Positions 49,639 through 57,304 of a stretch of 64,000 nucleotides of DNA are shown piece after piece. Every line of letters starts with the position of its first letter. Within the stretch, counting starts at the first letter, position 1. Position numbers and translations under genes: made by a program. The DNA is from a virus. The DNA is taken from positions 1 through 64,000 of the IMG/VR virus record IMGVR_UViG_3300045918_000320; one strand, given 5' to 3'. The notes under the pieces were generated by a model that was given only the letters and a program-made list of their open reading frames with translations, made no database searches and was not told the origin of the DNA.

Positions 49639-50493
49639 ATGACAAGTTTAAATTTAATTCATTCACCGGCTGACTATTTAACTACAAAATACCATACTTT
49701 AAATACTTTAGATTTAACTTCTCAATTTAACAGAGTGGGCTTTAATATTGCTAATGAAGGAAAATCAACTTTAAGAATTCCGGTTAATCCTGAATTAACT
49801 AGACTATTTAATACTTATACTCAAGAAAAACAATTAGAGCTAATTAATCAATATAATACTAAAATGACAAGATACAATCAGAGATTAGGACATGAAAAGC
49901 ATTTTATTAGATTTCAATCGAATGAATTAAAAAGTACTCGAAAAGATCATGATTTATACTTAAGAGTATCAAATTCGTATGACGGCACAAGTTCTTTAAA
50001 AGTAAGTTTAGACATTTTAAGACTAGTTTGCTTAAATGGAATGGTAGCCCCAAGAAATATTTTCGAATTTTCAGTATCTCATCGCTCTAAAAATATTTAT
50101 AATGATGCAATTGAGGCAAGTTATAAAATATTAGCTAAAAAAGAAATTATTGACAATCAAATTGAGGCAATGACTTCTAAAGTATTAAATACTGATGAGA
50201 AATTGCAACTAGTTGATAATATGCTAAAGTTTAGATTTGATGATAGGGAAATAATTATGGCAGAATCTCAAAAATTAAATTTATTAAGACCGGTAAGACA
50301 AGCGGAAATGAATGATAATTTATATCAAAATTTCAATACAATACAAGAAAAACTAACTAAAGGGGCTAGAATTGCTTTATTAGACGAGAATGGCAATCCT
50401 TTTCATAGTACTGTAAGAGCGGTAAGATCTCAAGTTACTGCAGATAATTTTAATGATCAAGCTTGGCAGTTTGCTACTAGTTTAGTTGGATAA
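49639..50493 (+). CDS. DUF932-like phage protein
   Basis: 284 residues from ATG 49639 after AAGGGG. The middle has the DUF932 pattern (SLDILRLVCLNGMVAP ... FEFSVSHRSKNIYNDAIEAS), then a long helical C-terminal half. DUF932 proteins are common on phages and plasmids near recombination genes; their function is not firmly known. It stands alone between its promoter and a terminator, suggesting strong expression. Confidence 0.7.
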   Translation: MTSLNLIHSPADYLTTKYHTLNTLDLTSQFNRVGFNIANEGKSTLRIPVNPELTRLFNTYTQEKQLELINQYNTKMTRYNQRLGHEKHFIRFQSNELKSTRKDHDLYLRVSNSYDGTSSLKVSLDILRLVCLNGMVAPRNIFEFSVSHRSKNIYNDAIEASYKILAKKEIIDNQIEAMTSKVLNTDEKLQLVDNMLKFRFDDREIIMAESQKLNLLRPVRQAEMNDNLYQNFNTIQEKLTKGARIALLDENGNPFHSTVRAVRSQVTADNFNDQAWQFATSLVG

Positions 50494-50499
50494 TATTAA

Positions 50500-50524
50500 G
50501 AGGGAATTTAATTCCCTCTTTTTT
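50500..50524 (+). terminator. Intrinsic terminator after the DUF932-like gene
   Basis: GAGGGAATT-TA-AATTCCCTC is followed by a run of six or more T. Confidence 0.9.
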
Positions 50525-50534
50525 CAAATAAATA

Positions 50535-50563
50535 TTGACACAATGAATTAATTTTGATAAACT
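50535..50563 (+). promoter_or_regulatory. Host-type promoter with shared block (copy 2)
   Basis: TTGACA at 50535-50540, 17 bases, then TAAACT at 50558-50563. Same 17-base block as at 49578. Confidence 0.8.
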
Positions 50564-50593
50564 AATTAAGAGAACCAAACAAGAGGGGATAAA

Positions 50594-51211
50594 ATGAAAT
50601 TAAAACTTTTAACTAGTAATTCAAAATTAAAAAAAGATTCAATTTTTAACTTTGATATTCCGGCATATAAATCTAGTACCGGATTAATCACTTGCCCACA
50701 CGCTAAAGACTGTATTTCTAATTGCTATGCTCGACAAGGTACTTATATTTTTAGCAATGTAAAAGCTAAACATGAAAAAAACTTACAGGCTACTTTAGAA
50801 AATGATTTTTGCGAAAACATGATAATAGATGTTATTGAATCTAAAGCTAATATAATTAGAATTCATTCAGCCGGTGACTTTTATAATAAAGAATATATTT
50901 CTAAATGGTTAAAAATTATTGACGCTTTGCCTCATGTAACTTTTTATGCATATACTAAAAGTTTTAAAATGTTTGATGGTATTGAATTGCCTAAAAATTT
51001 TAAAATTATTCAATCTCAAGGGGGGATTTATGAGATTGACGAAAATAAAGCTCATTCTAAAGTTTTTGAAAATGAATCTGATATACCTAAAAATTATTCT
51101 AAAGCTATAGAATCGGATTTAAATGCGGTATATAATGATAAAATAGCTTTAGTTTACCATGGCAGTAAAAAACATAATGGCAATAGTTTTATTAATAAAA
51201 AAATAGCTTAG
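50594..51211 (+). CDS. GP88-like Cys-containing phage protein
   Basis: 205 residues. FDIPAYKSSTGLITCPHAKDCISNCYARQG near the N terminus and IIRIHSAGDFYNKEYISKWLKII follow the pattern of the mycobacteriophage 'gene product 88' family. CPHAKDCISNCYA gives three Cys that could hold a metal or Fe-S cluster. No activity is firmly known for the family. It has its own promoter and an AGAGGGG site. Confidence 0.7.
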   Translation: MKLKLLTSNSKLKKDSIFNFDIPAYKSSTGLITCPHAKDCISNCYARQGTYIFSNVKAKHEKNLQATLENDFCENMIIDVIESKANIIRIHSAGDFYNKEYISKWLKIIDALPHVTFYAYTKSFKMFDGIELPKNFKIIQSQGGIYEIDENKAHSKVFENESDIPKNYSKAIESDLNAVYNDKIALVYHGSKKHNGNSFINKKIA

Positions 51212-51214
51212 TAC

Positions 51215-51243
51215 TTGACACAATGAATTAAAAATGTAATAAT
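51215..51243 (+). promoter_or_regulatory. Host-type promoter with shared block (copy 3)
   Basis: TTGACA at 51215-51220 followed by CAATGAATTAAAAATG and TAATAAT. Same 17-base block as the two promoters upstream. Confidence 0.75.
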
Positions 51244-51260
51244 AAATAAAAGGAGGATTT

Positions 51261-51521
51261 ATGGAATTAAGATCGAAACAAATTAGACAATTAGTAGGTA
51301 ACAAATTTTTTACGGTAGAATTTATTAAAAAAGACGGTACTATTCGAGTAATGAATTGTAGATTGAACGTAAAAAAACATTTGAAAGGGGGAGAATTAAA
51401 ACATAATCCCGAAGCTTTAAATCATTTAATTGTTTTTGATGTAGTAGCTAAAGAATATCGAACTATTAATTTAAATACACTTTTAAGAGTAAAATTTAAT
51501 GGAATTGAACTATCATTTTAA
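51261..51521 (+). CDS. Small basic beta-rich protein
   Basis: 86 residues after AAGGAGG. Basic (KHLKGGELKHN), with a beta pattern like small SH3/WYL-type folds (IRVMNCRLNVKKHL). No family recognised with confidence. Confidence 0.55.
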   Translation: MELRSKQIRQLVGNKFFTVEFIKKDGTIRVMNCRLNVKKHLKGGELKHNPEALNHLIVFDVVAKEYRTINLNTLLRVKFNGIELSF

Positions 51522-51536
51522 TACAAGGGGGATTTT

Positions 51537-52091
51537 ATGGGAACACGACACTTAATAATGGTACAATTAGATAATGAATATAAAGTAACTCAATACGGTC
51601 AATGGGATGGCTATCCTACCGGTACGGGCAAAGATATAGTAGAGATACTAAAAAAGATTGACTTAAACCGGTTTAAAGCTCAATTGAGAGACTTTACTTT
51701 GTTAGTACCTGAGGACATGGCATTCAATTCAGACATTGAAAATATGCTAGGTAATGACTTTAGTTCAAATTATCCTGAATTGTCGAGAAATACAGGGGCT
51801 AAAATACTTGAATTAATTTATAATACTAATACAGGGTTAATTTTAGCCGATAATTTAGATTTTGGGAATGATTCGCTGTATTGTGAATGGGCGTATTGTA
51901 TAAATCTAGATAAAAATACTTTAGAAATTTATCAGGGATTTAATAAAGATAGCTCTAAAGTAAATTATAGATTTGATAAAAATGCTAAAATTAGTATGGA
52001 CTATTCAGCCGTAAAGTTTATAGGGGAATATCCTTTAGAAATGATTAGTGAGTCTTTAATGGAAAGATTAGAAAAAACTTTAGGAGAATAA
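51537..52091 (+). CDS. MGTRHL-type conserved phage protein
   Basis: 184 residues. It starts MGTRHLIMVQLDNEYKVTQ and continues YGQWDGYPTGTGKDIVEIL, a well-known N terminus of conserved phage/bacterial hypotheticals. The C-terminal part is acidic. The function of the group is not known to me. Ribosome site AAGGGGG. Confidence 0.65.
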   Translation: MGTRHLIMVQLDNEYKVTQYGQWDGYPTGTGKDIVEILKKIDLNRFKAQLRDFTLLVPEDMAFNSDIENMLGNDFSSNYPELSRNTGAKILELIYNTNTGLILADNLDFGNDSLYCEWAYCINLDKNTLEIYQGFNKDSSKVNYRFDKNAKISMDYSAVKFIGEYPLEMISESLMERLEKTLGE

Positions 52092-52092
52092 T

Positions 52093-52269
52093 ATGAGTAC
52101 ATTTACTTTTAAGCAATTAAAATTTACATCTAAAATTAAAGCCTGTAAAGATTATATAACAGGGCAAGGGCTAAAGGTTAGTGATTTAAGATTAGATGAA
52201 ACTTATACTATTTTATGGCAAAATGATAATTTCCAATATGCTCATTCTGGAAAATATATAGGAGAATAA
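52093..52269 (+). CDS. Small protein of unknown function
   Basis: 58 residues from ATG 52093 after AGGAG, with one base between the previous stop and this start. Sequence begins MSTFTFKQLKFTSKIKAC and ends FQYAHSGKYIGE, whose codons supply the GGAG site of the next gene. No family recognised. Confidence 0.6.
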   Translation: MSTFTFKQLKFTSKIKACKDYITGQGLKVSDLRLDETYTILWQNDNFQYAHSGKYIGE

Positions 52270-52270
52270 T

Positions 52271-52489
52271 ATGAAAGTACTATTTAAAAGATCGGAGAAG
52301 GCAGCTAATAGTTTTAAAATTGAAAGACAATGTTATAACATAAATGAAACTTTTACTAAATATGACAAGTTAACTAGTTTAGATTTAGTAACTAAAATAG
52401 AAGGTAAGGAATATAGATTTGAATTAAATAGAAATGAGATTTTAGATTTAATTAAACGTCTAAATGATTCTTTAAATGGAGGCTATTAA
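52271..52489 (+). CDS. Small charged protein
   Basis: 72 residues, one base after the previous stop. A beta N terminus and a C-terminal helix LNRNEILDLIKRLNDSLN. No family recognised. Confidence 0.55.
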   Translation: MKVLFKRSEKAANSFKIERQCYNINETFTKYDKLTSLDLVTKIEGKEYRFELNRNEILDLIKRLNDSLNGGY

Positions 52490-52490
52490 A

Positions 52491-52679
52491 ATGAAACAAT
52501 TTTTATTTATAACTACAATATTTTTAAGTTTTTGTTTAGGAATGTACTCAATAATTGAAATGGTTCAAATTAAAACAATCCTAAAGCATTATCCTAAAGC
52601 TAAAATTTCAATGGCAATAGGCATTAAAATAGATAAACCTAAAGGATGTAACAACACTTTTAAATGTAGAGTAGGATAA
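52491..52679 (+). CDS. Small membrane-anchored protein
   Basis: 62 residues from ATG 52491 after GGAGG. The N-terminal MKQFLFITTIFLSFCLGMYSII is a signal anchor. The short outer part has two Cys (CNNTFKC). It lies directly before the lipoprotein protease. Function unknown. Confidence 0.6.
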   Translation: MKQFLFITTIFLSFCLGMYSIIEMVQIKTILKHYPKAKISMAIGIKIDKPKGCNNTFKCRVG

Positions 52680-52683
52680 TTTT

Positions 52684-53169
52684 ATGAGAATAATAATATT
52701 AAGTTTATTTCTAATTGGATGCGGTAAACCTAAAATATTAAGTATTGAACCTAAAATGCAATACTTGATAAATAATTTTGAACAAAAATCTAAAATACTA
52801 GGTAAACCTATCAAAATTGATAACTTGATATTAGAATTTAAAGATACTTATAACAATGAGTCAATTTTGGGACAGTGCGGTATTAAGAATAATACTCCTA
52901 AAATAACTATTAAAAAGAGCTATTTTGAGGCATCTAATAAGGCATTAAAAGAAATTATAGTATTCCACGAGCTTGGACATTGTTTATTAAATAGAGATCA
53001 TTTAAGCGGATACGATTATGGAAATCATAGATTGTATAGTATAATGAATGCTTATGAGTTTAATGATGAAATGTATAAATTAAATTATGATTATTACCTA
53101 AAGGAGCTTTTCGGAGTAATTAATTATACTGAAATTCCGACTAGGACAGATTTTATATTTGAAGATTAA
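52684..53169 (+). CDS. Lipoprotein with metzincin-like zinc protease motifs
   Basis: 161 residues. The N terminus MRIIILSLFLIGC is a short lipoprotein signal with lipobox LIGC (Cys12). The zinc motif HELGHCLLNRDH lies at about 100-111, with an Asp at the third-ligand place (as in snapalysin-like proteases) and a nearby His. YSIMNAY downstream resembles a Met-turn. It would sit on the outside of a membrane and cleave proteins or peptides. An early, exported phage protease is unusual; substrate unknown. Confidence 0.75.
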   Translation: MRIIILSLFLIGCGKPKILSIEPKMQYLINNFEQKSKILGKPIKIDNLILEFKDTYNNESILGQCGIKNNTPKITIKKSYFEASNKALKEIIVFHELGHCLLNRDHLSGYDYGNHRLYSIMNAYEFNDEMYKLNYDYYLKELFGVINYTEIPTRTDFIFED

Positions 53170-53204
53170 GATTTAAAACTAAAGGAAAAAAGGAGGATAA
53201 GAAA

Positions 53205-53462
53205 ATGTTAACAGAAATTTTAAGTGGTATAGTCTTAGTAATATTAGCAGTAACCTTGCTTATAGTGGTACTGGCACTATTAGGCTTTGCCTTTACAGGA
53301 TTGTTAATTGAAAATAGAAATGTTGTTAGTAAAGCTTTTGGAATATTTATGGGAATTTGGGGGAGCTTTTTAATTACTGGATTGTGCTTAATAACTTTAC
53401 ACTGGACATCTATTCCTACAGAGGTTAAAGCTCAATGGAATGGATTTACTAAAGGAGTATAG
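53205..53462 (+). CDS. Two-helix membrane protein
   Basis: 85 residues. Two membrane helices (about 5-34 and 43-66) joined by a polar loop, and a short cytosolic or periplasmic tail. AGGAGG site. A holin-like or exclusion role is possible; no family recognised. Confidence 0.6.
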   Translation: MLTEILSGIVLVILAVTLLIVVLALLGFAFTGLLIENRNVVSKAFGIFMGIWGSFLITGLCLITLHWTSIPTEVKAQWNGFTKGV

Positions 53463-53463
53463 A

Positions 53464-53682
53464 ATGAATACAGTAAAAAAATATGAAAACAGAAAACTTT
53501 ATTTTGATGGAAAATATATAACATTATTAGATATTATTGCAATGTTAAAACGAGGTGAATCTGTTACAGTAGTTAGCCATAAAGACGGTTTAGACGTTAC
53601 CAATAGCGTTTTAAAAGAAGCTTTATTATTTTTAAATATAAGTACAGACTCACTAATTGAAATGGTTAAAAAAGGCGAATAA
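53464..53682 (+). CDS. Small DNA- or protein-binding-like protein
   Basis: 72 residues from ATG 53464 after AAAGGAG. The sequence KLYFDGKYITLLDIIAMLKRGESVTVVSHKDGLDVT resembles the PHB/PhaR-type accumulation-regulator N-terminal DNA-binding domain (YDTxxxxYITLxDI..L). This is a motif impression only. No other function seen. Confidence 0.5.
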   Translation: MNTVKKYENRKLYFDGKYITLLDIIAMLKRGESVTVVSHKDGLDVTNSVLKEALLFLNISTDSLIEMVKKGE

Positions 53683-53683
53683 T

Positions 53684-53794
53684 ATGCTTAAAACAATAAG
53701 ACATTTTGAAGATCAAATATTATTTATAATTATAGCCGGCAATTGTTTAGTATGGCTTTACAGTTTTACACTGGCTCAGTTGTTTAATTATTAA
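53684..53794 (+). CDS. Tiny membrane protein (36 residues)
   Basis: ATG 53684, one base after the previous stop. One hydrophobic helix (QILFIIIAGNCLVWLYSFTLA). Coupling supports it, but the ribosome site is weak. Function unknown. Confidence 0.45.
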   Translation: MLKTIRHFEDQILFIIIAGNCLVWLYSFTLAQLFNY

Positions 53795-53869
53795 AACTCC
53801 CTAAAGGAGCTTTACAGTTAAACTTTTTTGTGATAGATTTATAAATAGGGAAATACCCTTGGAGGAAAT

Positions 53870-53977
53870 ATGAGTAAAATAATTTTAATTTTAGCAGCAA
53901 TAAGCATTTTAGCAAGTTGCACCACTAACACAGTAAAAAAGAATATTATTCCTCGGCAAGGATCTAGCCGAAATTAA
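53870..53977 (+). CDS. Tiny lipoprotein (35 residues)
   Basis: ATG 53870 after GGAGG. MSKIILILAAISILASC is a classical lipoprotein signal with lipobox LASC (Cys17). The mature part is only 19 residues, TTNTVKKNI then Arg/Gly/Ser-rich. Size and layout recall entericidin-like or colicin-lysis lipoproteins. An envelope function is likely; lysis or exclusion is inferred. Confidence 0.65.
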   Translation: MSKIILILAAISILASCTTNTVKKNIIPRQGSSRN

Positions 53978-54001
53978 TAATCAAATACCTAGGAGGTACG
54001 T

Positions 54002-54196
54002 ATGTTTACAGGTATTACAAATGCAGAAATGAGAGAGTTTGAAGAATTTCTAGAATCAGAAGCAGCGGATGCTTTAATGGCAGATCCTGATGTAATAGCT
54101 TTTTTTAAAGCTTTACGAGATGAAGTAGTGGATAGCTATTATCCTCCATTGGTTTTGGAGGAAGATGTTGAAGAGGAATATCCGGAGGTGGCGTAA
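54002..54196 (+). CDS. Small acidic protein
   Basis: 64 residues, very acidic (EDVEEEYPE end), helical, after AGGAGG. No family recognised. Its small size and acidity recall DNA mimics or inhibitors, without further evidence. Confidence 0.6.
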   Translation: MFTGITNAEMREFEEFLESEAADALMADPDVIAFFKALRDEVVDSYYPPLVLEEDVEEEYPEVA

Positions 54197-54414
54197 TGAG
54201 TGCTAATGCAGCTTATTTAATCACTAAAGTATATTCTAACCTGAAACAAAGAGGAGAAGAAGAATTGGCAATGCCTTTAGAATTATTGTATAAAAGATAC
54301 AATAAAGCTCACCAAAGAGATAAAGGAAAAATATTCCAAGATTTTCTTGACTATTGTAATGATTATGATATAAATATAAGAGAAGAACAAATTTCAGAAA
54401 AGGAAGCGGCATAG
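54196..54414 (+). CDS. Small helical protein
   Basis: 72 residues, helical, overlapping the previous stop by one base. Its stop codon lies inside a very stable hairpin (54402-54422). No family recognised. Confidence 0.55.
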   Translation: MSANAAYLITKVYSNLKQRGEEELAMPLELLYKRYNKAHQRDKGKIFQDFLDYCNDYDINIREEQISEKEAA

Positions 54415-54422
54415 CCGCTTCC
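54402..54422 (+). other. Nine-base-pair hairpin at a stop codon
   Basis: GGAAGCGGC-ATA-GCCGCTTCC, with the TAG at 54412-54414 in it. No U-run follows, so it is more likely an RNA stability or processing element than a terminator. Confidence 0.6.
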
Positions 54423-54438
54423 CCTTGAGGGAGGATTT

Positions 54439-54849
54439 ATGAAATTAATTATACTTTTATTTTTTGTATCTCTGCTGCAAAGTTGTGCTAGCCATTTAAC
54501 TAAAGAAGATAAGCAGGCTGTAGTCCGAGTACATACTAGATGTACTCTAGAATTTCTAGACATTTTAAAAACAAATGACCAAAGATTTACTGCTGAATAT
54601 TGCCGGAGATTTTTAAGTAAGATAGCCGGTTCAGATCAACATGATGTACCTAAATTAGTATTTAATTATAAAGCTAAAATTAATGTAGCCAGAATATTAA
54701 AAACTGGAACTATAAAAGATATACAAGATTTACCTATTGAGTATGCAACAGAAACGGCTAAACAAATTGATGATACATTTAATGAAACTACAGAATTCTT
54801 TTACGAAAAAGAAATGGACAATAGAATAAATACTAAATTAGGAGTATAG
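54439..54849 (+). CDS. Lipoprotein, helical
   Basis: 136 residues. MKLIILLFFVSLLQSC is a lipoprotein signal (lipobox LQSC, Cys16). The mature part is helical with two more Cys (CTLEFLDIL, EYCRRFL). Third lipoprotein within 2.2 kb. It could bind an envelope protein to block superinfection, as known phage lipoproteins do. Inferred. Confidence 0.65.
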   Translation: MKLIILLFFVSLLQSCASHLTKEDKQAVVRVHTRCTLEFLDILKTNDQRFTAEYCRRFLSKIAGSDQHDVPKLVFNYKAKINVARILKTGTIKDIQDLPIEYATETAKQIDDTFNETTEFFYEKEMDNRINTKLGV

Positions 54850-54850
54850 G

Positions 54851-55171
54851 ATGAGAATAATTAAAGCTATAGCACATTTTATAATGAGGATATTAGGACT
54901 TAGAGTTTATCCTATTGGTAGCTTATTATTTCAAACTCAGCACCATTTATATTTTATCTTAGAAGATTATCAGGAAGGTAGAGCTATTTTAATTGACGAA
55001 TTTGGAATGTTACTGTATATTAAAAAAGAAGATCTTAAAGCCAATTTTGAAGAAGTATTAGCAGTATTTAGAGATGGTAAAATTCAGTCAGTGAAGGAAA
55101 TAATAGGAGATACTGTTTACTTAGATAATGAAACGGTAATGCTTTCAGATTTAAACGAAGGGAGTAACTAA
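54851..55171 (+). CDS. Small protein with hydrophobic N-terminal helix
   Basis: 106 residues. The N terminus MRIIKAIAHFIMRILGLRVYPIG is an amphipathic or membrane-associating helix. The remainder is beta-rich. It starts one base after the lipoprotein stop. No family recognised. Confidence 0.55.
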   Translation: MRIIKAIAHFIMRILGLRVYPIGSLLFQTQHHLYFILEDYQEGRAILIDEFGMLLYIKKEDLKANFEEVLAVFRDGKIQSVKEIIGDTVYLDNETVMLSDLNEGSN

Positions 55172-55332
55172 TGAATTATGTAGAGTATGTATTAAGTTTA
55201 ATAAATGATAAAAACGAAATAGTAGTAGACGATAGATTTAAATTACAAGTAGCTATTACTATTATAAATCAACATGATCATTTAAAAAGAGCTTTAGAAT
55301 TAGGTGTTAAAGATAAGGTTAAATTACAATAA
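55171..55332 (+). CDS. Small protein of 53 residues
   Basis: ATG 55171 overlaps the previous stop, and the stop overlaps the next ATG by one base. GGGAG site. Mixed sequence (DRFKLQVAITIINQHDHLKRALELG). Coupling on both sides supports it. Function unknown. Confidence 0.55.
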   Translation: MNYVEYVLSLINDKNEIVVDDRFKLQVAITIINQHDHLKRALELGVKDKVKLQ

Positions 55333-55541
55333 TGAAATGTACTAATAAAGACGATACTTATTTTTTACAAGATAGCAGTAATGATACTTTTATTTCGTAT
55401 TTTGATTCATTAGTAAATATTTTTGGAGAATGGACTCCTCACAAATATGGAGCATTAGGTACTAGAGGCGGATATTGGGGAAACGAAATTAAAGTGGAGG
55501 TTTTTAGATCTCCTCTAATTATAGTAATATTTAAAGGATAA
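55332..55541 (+). CDS. Small protein ending in SPLIIVIFKG (PLLR-x-I-Y/F set)
   Basis: 69 residues. The last residues, SPLIIVIFKG, are a divergent form of the C-terminal motif shared by small early proteins. The last codons also provide the AAGGA site of the next gene. No family recognised. Confidence 0.6.
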   Translation: MKCTNKDDTYFLQDSSNDTFISYFDSLVNIFGEWTPHKYGALGTRGGYWGNEIKVEVFRSPLIIVIFKG

Positions 55542-55544
55542 TAA

Positions 55545-55901
55545 ATGAAATTACACGAATTGGCTAAAGAATTAAACACAAAAGCTACAGAATTATTAAA
55601 AAAAGCTACAGAGCTTAACATGGAAATTAAATCTGTAAATGCTCACGTAAGCTTAGAGGACGAGCAAACTTTAAGAAATGAGTTTGGAATTGTTGTATCG
55701 GGAGGCTCGCTAATTACTCCTATTGCCTTTGTAAGACGTTTAGGATTGGATGCTAACAATATGATGAGATACGAATTAGTTGAAGCTGAAATTTGTGAGA
55801 ATGGATTTGTAGAAATTAAATCTAGAAAAGAATTTAATAGTCGTACCAGAGCATTCCATGAATTAGGATACAAAAATGGTCATTTAGAAATGGATGTATA
55901 A
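55545..55901 (+). CDS. IF2_N-like domain protein
   Basis: 118 residues. Residues 1-50 (MKLHELAKELNTKATELLKK, then an ELNMEIKSVNAHVSLEDEQ stretch) match the IF2_N domain found at the N terminus of bacterial translation initiation factor IF-2: LAKEL, K-x-LLxK, E-IKS and the SLEDEQ end. No GTPase follows. The C-terminal part (FVRRLGLDANNMMRYELVEAEI) is unknown. A free-standing IF2_N unit could compete with or steer the host ribosome; that is inference. Confidence 0.7.
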   Translation: MKLHELAKELNTKATELLKKATELNMEIKSVNAHVSLEDEQTLRNEFGIVVSGGSLITPIAFVRRLGLDANNMMRYELVEAEICENGFVEIKSRKEFNSRTRAFHELGYKNGHLEMDV

Positions 55902-56081
55902 ATGAAATTTATTTGTAATATAGCATCTTTAGTATCTATGTTTATGTTTGTAGGCTGTACAGCAATTTCATTGCTTACAGCTATTAATTTAGATTTTGGT
56001 GCGAGTATTGGCTATGGACTTTTAGCTGGTGTTCATTTTGTTCTTATGGTAATATTTGGATATATTTCTATAAAAGCTTAG
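55902..56081 (+). CDS. Small two-helix membrane protein
   Basis: 59 residues from ATG 55902. Helix 1 (IASLVSMFMFVGCTAISLL) contains FVGC, a possible lipobox. Helix 2 is YGLLAGVHFVLMVIFGYISI. Either a membrane protein or a lipoprotein with one further helix. No family recognised. Confidence 0.55.
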   Translation: MKFICNIASLVSMFMFVGCTAISLLTAINLDFGASIGYGLLAGVHFVLMVIFGYISIKA

Positions 56082-56090
56082 GGAGTTTTT

Positions 56091-56456
56091 ATGTGGAAAA
56101 TTTTGAATAAAAGTAATGGTCAGGAATTAATATTTAAAACTGATAGCGACTTTTGTCAGTGGTATGACAATACACATTTAGCACAATACGAAAGCTCAGT
56201 AGGTGCTATGGATCAAGCTAAAGATCAGCAAAATGGATACTATATAGGTTTAGGATACTATTTAAACTATATTGATATTCCGGATTACGTATCCTATCCG
56301 CCTAAAAAAGAAGAAACTAAAACTTGTCAGCATCCCAGAAAATATTTAAATAAAATTAGCAATAGTTTAGAATTTATGGTTTGTCCGGATTGTAAAGAAG
56401 AAGTAAAAGAAGAGCCAGTAGTTAATAAAAATACTGGATGGGAATGGGGATTTTGA
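56091..56456 (+). CDS. Protein with C-terminal zinc ribbon
   Basis: 121 residues. The N-terminal part has aromatic residues (FCQWYDNTH). The C-terminal CQHPRKYLNKISNSLEFMVCPDCKEE has one Cys/His plus a CPDC pair, as in small zinc ribbons. It overlaps the nuclease gene by up to 19 bases. Function unknown. Confidence 0.6.
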   Translation: MWKILNKSNGQELIFKTDSDFCQWYDNTHLAQYESSVGAMDQAKDQQNGYYIGLGYYLNYIDIPDYVSYPPKKEETKTCQHPRKYLNKISNSLEFMVCPDCKEEVKEEPVVNKNTGWEWGF

Positions 56457-57304
56457 AACTGTCACACTCTGCTAAAGATCTTTGGAAAACCTGCAAATAC
56501 AAATGGCATTTACATTACCAAAAAAGATATCGCTCTGTCAGAGTTAGCTCTGCATTAGCTTTTGGAAATAGCTTTGACTTAGCTTTAAACGAATTATTGC
56601 TAACTAAAGATTTGCTAAAAGCTGCAGATGTTTTCTGGAATAGCTGGGAAGAATGGAAATATAAACCACTAATTGATTTTTATAAATCTGATTTTAATTC
56701 AGATTTATTATCCAAATCAGATCTAGACGAAATTCAAGCAGTAGAGGCAGATGCCGATCTACAGGATCATTTATTAAATTGGTACTCACTCCGAGCTAAA
56801 GGTCTTAGGATGCTAGCAGAATATGATCTTCAGATCATGCCTAGCCTAGCTGAGATCATTTCTATTCAAGGAGAGTTTGAAATACCTATCCCAAATACAG
56901 AACACACTGTAGGAGGTAAATTAGATTTAATAGCACGTATTGGAGAACACACTTATATTCTAGATAACAAAACTACTAGTCAGCCTTATGCCAAAAATAG
57001 TTGTCAAACTAAAGAGCAGACAGCTTTATATGCAAGAGGAGTGCCAGAATACGATTCTAATGTAGGATTTTTAACTATAAACAAAAAAGATTTTAGAACA
57101 CAAATTTTGTTAGGGCAAGCTCCTAAAGAATTACAAGAATCTGTAATGCAAGATTTTGTATCTATGGCTACAGAAATTGATAATACTACAGAATTTGACA
57201 AGAATAAAAAAGGATGTTATTCTTTTGGTAGCAAGTGTCAGTTTTATTCGCATTGCTGGGGAGAAGGATTCAGTGAAAACATTTATGAAGCTGAAAAAGA
57301 ATAA
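56438..57304 (+). CDS. PD-(D/E)XK nuclease with likely Fe-S cluster (Cas4/RecB type)
   Basis: 288 residues. KLSHSAKDLWKTCKYKWHLHY is the typical N terminus of the PDDEXK_1/RecB-like family. VGGKLDLIA and YILDNKTTSQ supply the D...(D/E)xK site near residues 165-185. An N-terminal Cys plus three C-terminal Cys (CYSFGSKCQFYSHCW) match the Cas4/AddB-type Fe-S cluster. The start may be TTG 56453 (MKLSHSA), which overlaps the previous stop. Together with the ERF gene nearby it fits end-resection and annealing in recombination. Confidence 0.85.
   Translation: MGMGILKLSHSAKDLWKTCKYKWHLHYQKRYRSVRVSSALAFGNSFDLALNELLLTKDLLKAADVFWNSWEEWKYKPLIDFYKSDFNSDLLSKSDLDEIQAVEADADLQDHLLNWYSLRAKGLRMLAEYDLQIMPSLAEIISIQGEFEIPIPNTEHTVGGKLDLIARIGEHTYILDNKTTSQPYAKNSCQTKEQTALYARGVPEYDSNVGFLTINKKDFRTQILLGQAPKELQESVMQDFVSMATEIDNTTEFDKNKKGCYSFGSKCQFYSHCWGEGFSENIYEAEKE

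Noticed and set aside
51480-51521. LLRVKF in the 86-residue protein as a member of the PLLR-x-I-Y/F set
   Set aside because: The string is internal, followed by nine more residues, and lacks the I-Y/F part, so it is probably chance.
53795-53869. Small ACTCC...GGAGC hairpin as a terminator
   Set aside because: The stem is only four or five bases and the T-run is short and distant.
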